DNA of 64,000 bases, from assembly GCA_039815465.1 (NCBI GenBank), contig JBCBZG010000006.1, positions 62,001-126,000 on the forward strand, given 5' to 3'. A program made the translations under genes and the position numbers. This document shows positions 45,522-54,393 of this stretch, one piece after another. Under the pieces are notes generated by a model. That model was not told the origin of the DNA, searched no databases, and saw only the letters and a list, made by a program, of their open reading frames with translations. Every line of letters starts with the position of its first letter. The stretch's first letter is position 1. Source of the stretch: Shimia_B sp039815465. GTDB taxonomy: Bacteria; Pseudomonadota; Alphaproteobacteria; Rhodobacterales; Rhodobacteraceae.

Positions 45522-47498
45522 TTGGGTGACCGCCTGTTTGTCTATAACGGCGGTTTCCTAACCCAGTCGCGCGTGCGGCGCATCCTGACACTGGCAGGCT
45601 ACGACATCCGCTTGGGCGCGCCCACCGCTGCGGGCGACAGGGTGGGCGTCTGGGGCCAGTCCCCCACCGCGCACCGCGGCGAAAGCGTCGCCAAACACCG
45701 CGCGGCCCCCATGCTTCGGGTCGAAGACGCGCTCCTGCGCTCCGTCCTTCCGGGACGTAGCGGGGCGCCGGGCCTCGGGCTTTTGCTCGACAAAAGCGGC
45801 GTGCATTTTGACCCCGCGCAGCCATCGGATCTGGAGACGCTGCTCGCCACCCACCCGCTCGACGATACCGCGCTCCTTGACCGGGCGCGGCGCGCCGTGG
45901 CGCTGATCCAGCATTACGACCTGTCGAAATACAACACCCACGATCCCGCGCTAGAACCGCCTGCCCCGGGCTATGTGCTCGTGCTCGACCAGACCGAGGG
46001 CGACGCCGCCGTCGCCGCAAGCGGTGCAGATCGCACGCGATTTCAGGAGATGCTGGTCTTTGCCCAGACCGAACATCCCGGCGCGACTGTGCTCATCAAA
46101 ACCCACCCCGACACCGCCGCAGGCCACCGCGCGGGCTATTTCAGCAAGGCCGACGTCCAGGGCCGCGTGAGGCTCTGCACCGACCCGATCTCCCCCTGGC
46201 GACTGATGGAGGGCGCGCGCGCCGTCTACACCGTCAGCTCGGGGATGGGCTTTGAGGCGATCTTTGCAGGCCACAAACCCCGCGTCTTTGGCCAACCCTT
46301 CTACGCAGGCTGGGGCCTGACCGACGACGAATACCCCGTCCCCCGCCGCCAACGCCGCCTGACGCGCGCGCAGCTCTTTGCCGCCGCCATGATCCTCTAC
46401 CCCACATGGTACGACCCCTACCGCGACCGCCTTTGCGAGATCGAAGACGTCATCGCCACACTCACCGCCCAGTCCCGCGCCTGGCGGGAGGATCGCGCAG
46501 GCTGGGTCGCCTCCGGCATGCGGCTGTGGAAGCGACGCCATATCAGCCAGTTCTTTGGCGCGGAAAAGGCGCCGATCTTCAGCGACACCGCCAAACCTGA
46601 CCGCCCCCGCATGGCCTGGGCCAGCAAAGCCGCGCCAGACCAGGACGTCACCCGCTGCGAGGACGGCTTCCTCCGCTCCCGCGGGCTCGGTGCAGACCTG
46701 CGCCCGCCGCTGTCGCTCGTGCTCGATGACCTCGGCATCTACTACGACCCCAGCCGCGAAAGCCGGCTGGAGCGCCACATCACAGCCTCCCGCACCCTGC
46801 CCGACGCCGCCCTCAGGCGCGCGGAAGCCCTGCGCCGCCAGATCGTTCGCAAAGGCGTGTCCAAGTACAATCTGCACGGAACGCTCCCAGACCTGCCGCA
46901 AGGCCACCGCATCCTGGTCCCCGGCCAAGTGGAGGACGACGCCTCCATCCTCGCGGGCGCGACGGGCGACACCCGCACCAACCTCGCGCTGCTCAAAGCC
47001 GTGCGCACAGCGCACCCCGAGGCCGTCATCGTCTACAAACCTCACCCCGACGTGGAGGCTGGCCTGCGCCCCGGCACCGTCGACGACGAGGCTCTAAAGG
47101 CGCTCGCCGACGTGGTGGCCCGCAAAGCCGACCCCATCGCGCTGATCGCCGCTTGCGACGCGGTGCACACCATGACCTCGCTCCTGGGGTTCGAGGCTCT
47201 GCTGCGCGACACGCCTGTCACCTGCTACGGCGCGCCTTTCTACGCGGGCTGGGGCCTGACGACGGATTTCGCCCCCGCACCCGAGAGGCGCCAAGATGGG
47301 ATCACGCTCGACGGGCTCACCCACGCCACGCTCATCGACTACCCCCGGTATCTCGACCCCGTAACGCGCCAGCCCTGCCCGCCAGAGGTCGCGGTGGAAC
47401 GTTTAGCAGAAGGACCAGACGCCAAAGGTGGACTCGCGCTGCGCCTTTTGTCCAAACTCCAAGGCGCAGCCGCCACTTACGCCCATCTCTGGCGCTAA
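45522..47498 (+). CDS. kpsC: Capsule polysaccharide beta-Kdo transferase KpsC-like
   Basis: 658 residues made of two similar halves (~1-325 and ~335-655), the known dual-transferase build of KpsC. Each half has an R-x-EDGFLRS-like block (RVEDALLRSVLPG; RCEDGFLRSRGLG), SKYN, VLVLDQTEGDA / ILVPGQVEDDASI, KTHPDTAAG / YKPHPDVEAG and the C-terminal FYAGWGLT. It alternately adds beta-2,4 and beta-2,7 Kdo to build the linker. Start is TTG at 45522, five bases after the previous stop; no nearby ATG fits. No kpsMT or kpsE lies in the window. Confidence 0.92.
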   Translation: MGDRLFVYNGGFLTQSRVRRILTLAGYDIRLGAPTAAGDRVGVWGQSPTAHRGESVAKHRAAPMLRVEDALLRSVLPGRSGAPGLGLLLDKSGVHFDPAQPSDLETLLATHPLDDTALLDRARRAVALIQHYDLSKYNTHDPALEPPAPGYVLVLDQTEGDAAVAASGADRTRFQEMLVFAQTEHPGATVLIKTHPDTAAGHRAGYFSKADVQGRVRLCTDPISPWRLMEGARAVYTVSSGMGFEAIFAGHKPRVFGQPFYAGWGLTDDEYPVPRRQRRLTRAQLFAAAMILYPTWYDPYRDRLCEIEDVIATLTAQSRAWREDRAGWVASGMRLWKRRHISQFFGAEKAPIFSDTAKPDRPRMAWASKAAPDQDVTRCEDGFLRSRGLGADLRPPLSLVLDDLGIYYDPSRESRLERHITASRTLPDAALRRAEALRRQIVRKGVSKYNLHGTLPDLPQGHRILVPGQVEDDASILAGATGDTRTNLALLKAVRTAHPEAVIVYKPHPDVEAGLRPGTVDDEALKALADVVARKADPIALIAACDAVHTMTSLLGFEALLRDTPVTCYGAPFYAGWGLTTDFAPAPERRQDGITLDGLTHATLIDYPRYLDPVTRQPCPPEVAVERLAEGPDAKGGLALRLLSKLQGAAATYAHLWR

Positions 47499-47521
47499 CA
47501 CCTTGGGTCAAGCGCGGAGGG

Positions 47522-47598
47522 CTGTCCCCGACCGAGGGTGGGGCATTTGCCCCCGCCCGTGGGGGCGGTCGGGGGCAGCCCGGTGGTTCCCACCGGGC
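47522..47598. terminator. Nested GC-rich hairpins between convergent kpsC and ribD
   Basis: Outer stem 47522-47534 with 47566-47578 (13 bases, one wobble), inside it GGGGC-ATTT-GCCCC (47540-47553). Right after comes a perfect 9-bp stem with a TTC loop (47578-47598). No T-run follows, so it is either a bidirectional terminator of weak type or a repeat element. Confidence 0.55.
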
Positions 47599-47623
47599 GC
47601 GCACTCAGATCCCAGACAAAGTG

Positions 47624-48727
47624 TCAGCCCGGAGCACGCCCCCAAACATGCTCCACATCCGCCCCAACACGCCGCACGGACTGCAACTGGAACCGCGGCG
47701 CGTCAGCCAGCGCGGACACCCCCATCGCCCCAATCGCAGGCTGCCCTTCGGCGCCAAGCGCGACGCCGGCCGTGTAGCCAATGAGCCGGTCCACCAACCC
47801 CGCATTGAGCAGCGATGCCGCAAGCGCCCCGCCCCCCTCACAAAACACCGATGTCAGCCCCGCAGCCCCCAAGGCCTGCGCCATCGCCACAACATCGAGC
47901 TGCCCGCCCTCGACCGGCACCTCGATCATCTCCACACCCGCCGCGGCCAAGGCAGCCCGGCGGTCGGCATCGGGTTTGGGGCCATGGACCATCCAAACCG
48001 GCACCTTACCCGCGCTGACCGCCAGCGCGCTCTGTGTGGGAACATCGAGCCGCCGCGACGCCACAATCCGCACCGGCTGGTGGCTGACGCCCAGCCCCCG
48101 CACCGTCAGCGATGGGTCATCCGCCCGCGCTGTCCCCGCGCCCACAAGCACCGCGTCATGGACCGAACGCGCCCCATGCACCCCGCGCCGCGCCGCAGGC
48201 CCTGTAATCCACTGGCTTTCCCCCGACGCCGTCGCGATCCGCCCGTCAAAGGACGACGCGAGCTTTAGCGTAATCAGCGGTCGCCCCGCGGTTATACGCA
48301 GCAAAAACCCGGCATGCGCCTCCGACGCCTCAGCCGCACACAGCCCCGCTTCAACCACGATCCCAGCCGCGCGCAAGATGTCAGCGCCGCGCCCCGCCAC
48401 GCGCGGGTCCGGGTCGCCCAAGGCGTACACGACGCGCGCGACACCGGCAGCCACCAAAGCTTCGGCACAAGGCGGGGTACGCCCGTGATGAGCACAGGGT
48501 TCAAGCGTGACATAGGCGGTTGCGCCGCGCGCCGCGCCACCCGCTTGCGCGAGCGCCTCTGTCTCCGCATGGGGGCGCCCGCCCGGCTGGGTCCACCCGC
48601 GCCCATGCACACGGTCCCCTCGGGCAATCACGCAGCCCACAGCAGGGTTTGGCCACACGCGCCCGCGCCCCCGGGCCCCTAGCGCCAGGGCCAGGCGCAT
48701 AAAGCGCGCGTCGCGGTCTGCGCTCAC
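47624..48727 (-). CDS. ribD: Bifunctional pyrimidine deaminase/reductase RibD
   Basis: 367 residues. N-terminal deaminase with zinc ligands His53 (HAETEAL, Glu55 catalytic), Cys78 and Cys87 (EPCAHHGRTPPC). C-terminal reductase with LKLASSFDGRIATASGESQWITG and NAGLVDRLIGYTAG. It performs the second and third steps of riboflavin synthesis. Start overlaps the nrdR stop by four bases. It is cut off from the rest of the rib genes by the capsule genes on the opposite strand. Confidence 0.96.
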   Translation of the reverse strand: MSADRDARFMRLALALGARGRGRVWPNPAVGCVIARGDRVHGRGWTQPGGRPHAETEALAQAGGAARGATAYVTLEPCAHHGRTPPCAEALVAAGVARVVYALGDPDPRVAGRGADILRAAGIVVEAGLCAAEASEAHAGFLLRITAGRPLITLKLASSFDGRIATASGESQWITGPAARRGVHGARSVHDAVLVGAGTARADDPSLTVRGLGVSHQPVRIVASRRLDVPTQSALAVSAGKVPVWMVHGPKPDADRRAALAAAGVEMIEVPVEGGQLDVVAMAQALGAAGLTSVFCEGGGALAASLLNAGLVDRLIGYTAGVALGAEGQPAIGAMGVSALADAPRFQLQSVRRVGADVEHVWGRAPG

Positions 48728-49191
48728 TCCTCGCGGGTGGGAGAGGGCCGCAACTCTTCGATGAACTCTTCAAAGTCATCGGCCGCTTGGAAGTTCTTGT
48801 ACACGCTCGCAAAGCGCACATAGGCCACCGTGTCGATGCGCTGCAGCGCTTCCATCACGATCTCACCAATGGTTTTCGACGGAATATCCGTCTCCCCCAT
48901 GCTTTCCAGCCGCCGCACGAGCCCAGATATCATCTGATCCACGCGTTCCGGCTCAATCGGACGCTTCTGAAGCGCAATGCGCAGCGATCGTTCCAGCTTA
49001 TCGCGGTCGAAATCCTCACGGCGGCCATTGGACTTAATGACCGTCAGGTCACGCAGCTGCACCCGCTCATACGTGGTGAAACGCCCGCCACAGGCCGGGC
49101 AGAACCGCCGCCGCCGGATGGCCGCGTGATCCTCAGCCGGGCGGCTATCTTTCACCTGGGTGTCGACATTCCCACAAAACGGACAGCGCAT
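48724..49191 (-). CDS. nrdR: Transcriptional repressor NrdR
   Basis: 155 residues. Zinc ribbon MRCPFCGNVDTQV … FCPACGGRFTTYERV, then an ATP-cone (VIKSNGRREDFDRDKLERSLRIALQKRPI). NrdR binds ATP/dATP and represses ribonucleotide reductase genes. The nrdR-ribD pairing is standard in Alphaproteobacteria. A DnaA-box match lies ~40 bases upstream. Confidence 0.96.
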   Translation of the reverse strand: MRCPFCGNVDTQVKDSRPAEDHAAIRRRRFCPACGGRFTTYERVQLRDLTVIKSNGRREDFDRDKLERSLRIALQKRPIEPERVDQMISGLVRRLESMGETDIPSKTIGEIVMEALQRIDTVAYVRFASVYKNFQAADDFEEFIEELRPSPTREE

Positions 49192-49229
49192 GGTCCCCTC
49201 ACAATCTGCCTCTTGGGGGTATTCCCCTC

Positions 49230-49238
49230 TTATCCACA
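49230..49238. promoter_or_regulatory. Perfect DnaA-box match upstream of nrdR
   Basis: TTATCCACA, the E. coli consensus DnaA box, 39 bases before the nrdR start. One 9-mer can occur by chance, but its place in front of a dNTP-pool regulator is suggestive. Confidence 0.4.
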
Positions 49239-49303
49239 GTGACTATAGGGCAACGCCAATCTTTTGGGTAGACCGCAAATGGGGCCACTTGATGTTGCGG
49301 CAT

Positions 49304-49744
49304 TTATGCGTCGGGCGCAAAATGCGCAGCCACCAAACGGCGGTGCGGCCGCGCGCGATGCTCAAACAGATAGATCCCCTGCCACGTGCCCAGCGAAATG
49401 CGCCCGCGCACCACAGGAATTGAAAGCGACACCGGCAACATCGCAGCCTTGATATGCGCGGGCATGTCATCGGGCCCCTCCGCCGTGTGCCACAAGTAGG
49501 ACATGGACGGATCATCGGCCCCTGGCACCAGCCGCGCAAAGAACGCCTGCAAATCGCGCTGCACATCCGGGTCCGCGTTCTCCTGGACCAAAAGCGAGCA
49601 AGAGGTGTGCCGCACCAAAAGCGTCAGCAGCCCCGACGCGCCCGATGCCCCCGACGCCCCCGGATCAAGCCAGCCCGCCACATCCCCGGTGAACTCATAG
49701 AGCCCCGGCCCCCGCGTGCTGATCTGAAGCTCGGTGACGGCCAT
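49304..49744 (-). CDS. YjbQ family protein (UPF0047)
   Basis: 146 residues from the ATG at 49744, not the earlier start at 49771. Family landmarks LLTLLVRHTSCSLLVQENADPDVQRDL, MPAHIKAAMLPVSLSIPV and LGTWQGIYLFEHR, with His residues of a likely metal site. E. coli YjbQ has side thiamine-phosphate synthase activity; the true role is open. A GAS tripeptide is repeated three times near residue 35, a small insertion. Confidence 0.9.
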   Translation of the reverse strand: MAVTELQISTRGPGLYEFTGDVAGWLDPGASGASGASGLLTLLVRHTSCSLLVQENADPDVQRDLQAFFARLVPGADDPSMSYLWHTAEGPDDMPAHIKAAMLPVSLSIPVVRGRISLGTWQGIYLFEHRARPHRRLVAAHFAPDA

Positions 49745-49863
49745 GCGACGGCGCCCTCCCCCTTCGTCCACGGTTTAACCAAGTTTGCCGAAAACTGTCC
49801 GCAAGTCAGTAAGGATTTCTTAAGGATTTGCCACAGCGCGATGAGGGGCAAAGAGGCAAATGC

Positions 49864-50586
49864 ATGCGACACACATGGCGAACCGCCCTCACAGCAACCG
49901 TCGCCTGCGCCGTGACAGGAGCCTGCGCCATGGACCAGGGGTTCAACAGCCAGTTCGCCAACCTCGACGACCGCGCCTGGCACCGCGCGCATTATCAATT
50001 CACCCACCCAGACTTTGACACAGACTGGTCCCGCGCCCATGTCGTGGCCGACGCGGGCCTCACACTGCTCCTGCGGCCGCAAGCGGGGCATAACGGCTTT
50101 CTCGGCGCTTCCATCCGTCGGCAGGCGCCCAGCCACTTCGGCACTTATAGCGCCCGCATGAAAGCGGCACGCGGCGACGGGCTGGTGACGGGGTTCTTTC
50201 TCTATACCGGGGCCGCCTACGGCACCCCGCATCACGAGATCGACTGGGAATTCCTGGGCCGCGACACGACCCGCGCCCAAGTGAGCTGGTGGGTCGACGG
50301 TGCCCAACGCAACGCCACGGTGCCCCTGGGCTTTGACGCCGCCGACCGTTGGGCGACCTACGCCATCCACTGGTCGGCCACGGGCATCACTTGGTCCGTA
50401 GACGGGCGCGTGGTGTACGAGGCGACCCGCGATATCCCGCAAACCCCCATGCGGCTCTTTGCCAATCTCTGGGCCGCAGACCGCTCCATCGCCGGATGGG
50501 CGGGACATGCAGCGCCAGACACAACCGCACGCGTCCAGATTTCAACGCTCGCGCACCGCCCCCAAGACGAAACGCACCAGAATTGA
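49864..50586 (+). CDS. Glycoside hydrolase family 16 lipoprotein
   Basis: 240 residues from the ATG at 49864. Lipobox VTGAC with Cys21. Catalytic motif EIDWE at 125-129 (nucleophile Glu125, Asp127, acid/base Glu129) in the beta-jelly-roll context GLVTGFFLYTG…HHEIDWEFLG. GH16 enzymes cleave beta-1,3 or beta-1,3/1,4 glucans and galactans, or transglycosylate. As an envelope lipoprotein it may process the cell's own glucan, possibly that of the GT2 operon at 5821-11625; inferred. Confidence 0.9.
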   Translation: MRHTWRTALTATVACAVTGACAMDQGFNSQFANLDDRAWHRAHYQFTHPDFDTDWSRAHVVADAGLTLLLRPQAGHNGFLGASIRRQAPSHFGTYSARMKAARGDGLVTGFFLYTGAAYGTPHHEIDWEFLGRDTTRAQVSWWVDGAQRNATVPLGFDAADRWATYAIHWSATGITWSVDGRVVYEATRDIPQTPMRLFANLWAADRSIAGWAGHAAPDTTARVQISTLAHRPQDETHQN

Positions 50587-50657
50587 GTCAACTCCCAAAG
50601 CTCAACCACGCGTTAAGACGCCACCCCTAATCCTGCGCCGCAGGAGGTGGGTGAACC

Positions 50658-51437
50658 ATGCGTAAAATCTTGTGCGCTGCGGCAATGTCCGCGGCTGTAA
50701 CTCTGCCAGCGGCGGGGCCCGTATCGGCCGAAACTGCCGAAGAAAACGACTTCTGGGTCATTTGGGAACGCACATTGCCAGGACTGCCGGACTGCGACGG
50801 TCAAACCTGCGACGAGGCATTTTATTTCGGCCACCTGATCGAAGGGATGGCCCCCGGTGAGGCGCAGCAATTCTTTGCCGGGCTCGGCGCCTTTGTGGAG
50901 ACACCCGGCGCCGCCAATATCCGCATGCCCCGCAATCCGATGTGCCTCGGCCCACAACCCGCGACACTGCCTGACGCCACACAGCTCGAACTGGCGCAAC
51001 GCCTCGACACCCTGCGCGGGTTGCCCGCGGTCCACGTGGACCTGCGCGGCGTCCGCGGCCCGCAAAGCTTCCGTGGATCGTTTGGGGAAACCGCCCAAGC
51101 CTTTCTGGAAGAGGTGTTCACCAAACACGGCATCGCCATCCTGACAAAAGAGGAGGCCGCCGCGACCCAAGGCAACGCAACCCTGACCATGCGGTATTCG
51201 TCCGAAGTCTTTGGCTGCCGCCCCTGGTCGGTGAGCATGAGCATGTCGCAACGCGTGCTCTTGGCCCGCGACCCGACGCTGATGCTGCAAACCAGCACCT
51301 GGTCGTCCAGCGCCCGCCAAAACGAAGCGGATGCCGATTTTATGGAAGAACACGCGATGGAACAGGTGATCTTAGCCTTTGCCCAAGCCTGGTCCGAAGC
51401 CAACGGCAAGGCAGTAGATACCGCCCAGTCGAACTGA
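50658..51437 (+). CDS. Exported protein of unknown function
   Basis: 259 residues with a signal peptide (cleavage near PVSA-ET, ~25) and a strong AGGAGGTGGG ribosome site. Cys pairs (LPDCDGQTCDEAF) and the stretch AQRLDTLRGLPAVHVDLRGVRGPQ suggest a folded periplasmic domain. I recognise no family. The double-palindrome element C begins five bases after its stop. Confidence 0.7.
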   Translation: MRKILCAAAMSAAVTLPAAGPVSAETAEENDFWVIWERTLPGLPDCDGQTCDEAFYFGHLIEGMAPGEAQQFFAGLGAFVETPGAANIRMPRNPMCLGPQPATLPDATQLELAQRLDTLRGLPAVHVDLRGVRGPQSFRGSFGETAQAFLEEVFTKHGIAILTKEEAAATQGNATLTMRYSSEVFGCRPWSVSMSMSQRVLLARDPTLMLQTSTWSSSARQNEADADFMEEHAMEQVILAFAQAWSEANGKAVDTAQSN

Positions 51438-51442
51438 GGGCG

Positions 51443-51489
51443 CCGAAATCTTTCAAAGATTTCGGACCGTTTTCTTTGAAAGAAAACGG
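51443..51489. repeat. 47-bp double-palindrome element, copy C
   Basis: 51443-51465 (CCGAAATCTTT, one base, AAAGATTTCGG), one A, 51467-51489 (CCGTTTTCTTT, one base, AAAGAAAACGG). Lies between the 3' ends of two convergent genes. Order of the two palindromes is reversed relative to copy A. Confidence 0.9.
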
Positions 51490-51499
51490 CGCTGAGCCG

Positions 51500-51763
51500 C
51501 TAGAAAATGCGCTCACCTTGCTGGTCGATGAGCGCCTTAGCTTTGAGGAGCGTCGTCGTTTGCGCCTCCTCAAGGCTGGCCACCACGTCGGCCCGGATCA
51601 TCTGATGGACGCGCCCATCCTTTTCAATCCGCGCCGCCACACGGTAGCCGCCCGCATCCTTTTGCGGCGCGACGTAGACAGTGAAGCCTGCGTATTCCTC
51701 CCCCGCGGGCTCGTCCTTGGACGGCTCCGACCCGCCGCCGAACAGTCTTGATAGAAGTGACAT
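51500..51763 (-). CDS. HlyU family protein
   Basis: 87 residues: MSLLSRLFGGGSEP, then YAGFTVYVAPQKDAGGYRVAARIEKDG…HQMIRADVVASLEEAQTTTLLKAKALIDQQGERIF. This matches the short HlyU family of Alphaproteobacteria, a single beta/alpha domain. It is distinct from the Vibrio ArsR-type HlyU regulator, and no DNA-binding motif is visible, so the regulator label is doubtful. Confidence 0.85.
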   Translation of the reverse strand: MSLLSRLFGGGSEPSKDEPAGEEYAGFTVYVAPQKDAGGYRVAARIEKDGRVHQMIRADVVASLEEAQTTTLLKAKALIDQQGERIF

Positions 51764-51859
51764 ATGCCGCGCCCCTGATACTGCTTCACTCTTGTCGATG
51801 GACCAGCAGGTTAGTCAGTGACGCAAACAAGACAAGGGTGCCAACGCGAGGATCGCCGA

Positions 51860-52261
51860 TCAAAATTCGGCAAAAATCGCAATCAAAGGGCCAGCAACAA
51901 CGAATACCATCCCGATCCCGAAACCAAGGGCGGTTTGGGGCAAATGCTGACCAGGGTTCTTCGGATTTGCGCGAACAAACATCCTTTGCCCCACATGCTT
52001 TGAACCCGTTTCGGTCAAACTCCCTGAGTAACTGCGCCCTTCGTAATAGTAGACATACCTGACCGTCTGGTCCTCACTGGAATTGTCCACGTGATGAATA
52101 CTGGCGCTGCATGAAACCCAGTTCTGGCGCGCGAGAACATCAGGAACGCAAAACGCGAGGCCAGCCACCATAAAGACCCAGCCTATTGCACTTGGCTTAA
52201 CCGCCTCGAACCACAAAAGTGCGATCAGCACAGCGACCATCGCAATTGCCGCAACGCCCAA
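51860..52261 (-). CDS. Small membrane protein, DUF3592-like
   Basis: 133 residues from a TTG at 52261, with an alternative ATG at 52240; neither has a clear ribosome site. Two N-terminal membrane spans, a soluble middle (SIHHVDNSSEDQTVRYVYYYEGRSYSGSL…VGQRMFVRANPKNPG) and a C-terminal span. The middle recalls DUF3592. It lies 38 bases downstream of rpoD on the same strand. Confidence 0.6.
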   Translation of the reverse strand: MGVAAIAMVAVLIALLWFEAVKPSAIGWVFMVAGLAFCVPDVLARQNWVSCSASIHHVDNSSEDQTVRYVYYYEGRSYSGSLTETGSKHVGQRMFVRANPKNPGQHLPQTALGFGIGMVFVVAGPLIAIFAEF

Positions 52262-52299
52262 AAGGGCGTTGCGCAGCGGGATGATGAGATTGGCGATAC

Positions 52300-54288
52300 C
52301 TACTGATCCAAGAACGACCGCAGCTTCCGGCTCCGGCTTGGGTGCTTGAGCTTCCGCAGCGCCTTTGCCTCGATCTGACGGATCCGTTCGCGTGTCACGC
52401 TGAACTGCTGCCCGACCTCTTCCAGAGTGTGGTCCGTGTTCATCCCGATGCCGAACCGCATCCGCAAAACACGCTCCTCACGCGGCGTCAGCGACGACAG
52501 CACCCGCGTCGTCGTCTCCTTCAGGTTCTCCTGAATCGCGCTATCGAGCGGCAGCACCGCGTTCTTGTCTTCGATGAAATCACCGAGCTGCGAGTCTTCC
52601 TCGTCGCCAATGGGCGTCTCCAGCGAAATCGGCTCCTTGGCGATCTTCATCACCTTGCGAACCTTTTCCAGCGGCATCTGCAGCTTTTCGGCCAGCTCCT
52701 CCGGCGTGGGCTCGCGGCCGATTTCGTGCAGCATCTGGCGACCAGTCCGCACGAGCTTATTGATCGTTTCGATCATATGCACCGGAATACGGATCGTGCG
52801 CGCCTGATCAGCAATGGAGCGCGTGATCGCCTGGCGGATCCACCACGTCGCGTAGGTGGAGAATTTGTAGCCCCGGCGATATTCGAACTTATCGACCGCC
52901 TTCATCAGGCCAATGTTGCCTTCCTGAATGAGGTCGAGGAACTGCAACCCGCGGTTGGTGTATTTCTTCGCGATGGAGATCACGAGGCGCAGGTTCGCCT
53001 CCACCATCTCCTTCTTGGCCTGACGGGCTTCTTTCTCACCCTTCTGGACCTGCTGCACGATGCGACGGAATTCAGAGATATCGAGACCAACATAGGTCCC
53101 GACCTGGGCCATATCGGCGCGCAGGTCTTCGGCCTTGGGCCGGCTGCGCTCCATAAACATCTGCCACCCGCGGCCCGGCTTTTCGGACATGTCCGACAGC
53201 CAGTTCGGGTCCAGCTCGCGTCCGCGATAGGCGTCGATAAACTCGCGACGGTTGATGCGGGCCTGGTCGGCAAGCTTTACCATCGCGATATCGATCGTCA
53301 TCACGCGGCGGTTGATGCCGTAAAGCTGGTCGATCAGCGCCTCGATCCGGTTGTTGTGCAAGTGCAGCTCGTTGACGAGCTCCACAATCTCGCTGCGCAG
53401 CTTCTGGTATTTCGTCTCGTCTTTTGCAGAAAACGACCCGTCCTCATTCAGAGTGGCCGAAATCCGTACATCCTGCATATCGCTGAGCTTGGCATAGTCC
53501 CGCGCGATCAGCTCAAGCGTGTCGAGCACGCGCGGCTTCAGCGCAGCCTCCATCGCGGCGAGCGACATGTTGGCAGCGTCATCTTCATCGTCGTCATCGT
53601 CGGTTTGGATCGGATTGCCGTCCGCATCGAGCTCTTGAGTGGCTTCCTTCTTTGGCGCGGCGTCCACGCCGGGGGCGGCGACCACGGGCTCTTCCTCGTC
53701 CTCACCCTCTTCGCCCATCTGACGACCGAATGTCGTCTCCAGGTCGATGACATCGCGCAGCAGGATGTCTTCGCTCAGAAGTTCGTCGCGCCAGATCGTG
53801 ATCGCCTGGAATGTCAGCGGGCTCTCGCAGAGCCCCGCGATCATCGTGTTCCGGCCCGCCTCGATGCGCTTGGCAATGGCGATCTCACCCTCACGGGACA
53901 GCAGCTCGACCGAGCCCATCTCACGCAGATACATCCGCACCGGGTCATCCGTACGGTCGAGCTTTTCAGCCTCCGCGCCGCCCAGCGTGACCTCACGGTT
54001 CTGCGCGGTCGTGGCCACCTCGGTGGAGCCTTTTTGCTCCTCCTCCTCGGCCTCTTCATCCTCGATGATGTTGATGCCCATTTCGCTGAGCATCGACATC
54101 ACGTCTTCGATCTGTTCGGAATTCACCTGATCCGGCGGCAACACCTGGTTGAGCTGGTCGTAGGTAATAAAGCCTTTTTCGCGGGCCTCGCCGATCATCT
54201 TTTTGATCGCGGCCTGGCTCATATCCACCATTGGCTCGTTGCCTGCGTCGTCTGCTTTGCGGTCGTCGTTCGTATCTTTGGCGGCCAT
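52300..54288 (-). CDS. rpoD: RNA polymerase sigma factor RpoD (sigma 70)
   Basis: 662 residues. Region 1.1 at the N-terminus, an acidic linker (QTDDDDDEDDA-like), region 2 with YRRGYKFSTYATWWIRQAITRSIADQ (core and -10 contacts), region 3, and region 4.2 with TLEEVGQQFSVTRERIRQIEAKALRKLKHP (-35 contacts). Housekeeping sigma factor. Downstream of dnaG, the classic macromolecular-synthesis operon order; rpsU is not adjacent. Confidence 0.98.
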   Translation of the reverse strand: MAAKDTNDDRKADDAGNEPMVDMSQAAIKKMIGEAREKGFITYDQLNQVLPPDQVNSEQIEDVMSMLSEMGINIIEDEEAEEEEQKGSTEVATTAQNREVTLGGAEAEKLDRTDDPVRMYLREMGSVELLSREGEIAIAKRIEAGRNTMIAGLCESPLTFQAITIWRDELLSEDILLRDVIDLETTFGRQMGEEGEDEEEPVVAAPGVDAAPKKEATQELDADGNPIQTDDDDDEDDAANMSLAAMEAALKPRVLDTLELIARDYAKLSDMQDVRISATLNEDGSFSAKDETKYQKLRSEIVELVNELHLHNNRIEALIDQLYGINRRVMTIDIAMVKLADQARINRREFIDAYRGRELDPNWLSDMSEKPGRGWQMFMERSRPKAEDLRADMAQVGTYVGLDISEFRRIVQQVQKGEKEARQAKKEMVEANLRLVISIAKKYTNRGLQFLDLIQEGNIGLMKAVDKFEYRRGYKFSTYATWWIRQAITRSIADQARTIRIPVHMIETINKLVRTGRQMLHEIGREPTPEELAEKLQMPLEKVRKVMKIAKEPISLETPIGDEEDSQLGDFIEDKNAVLPLDSAIQENLKETTTRVLSSLTPREERVLRMRFGIGMNTDHTLEEVGQQFSVTRERIRQIEAKALRKLKHPSRSRKLRSFLDQ

Positions 54289-54393
54289 TGGCGGCGTCCC
54301 TCCACGAATCAGGTCACTTGGCTATAGCGAATCACACGTCCCAAGTGATTCGCGACCTGTTTACCCTGATTCCTTTATAGGTTCCTCACCAAA

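Noticed and set aside
52342..54327. 661-codon open frame on the plus strand
   Set aside because: Antisense shadow of rpoD with no recognisable domain.
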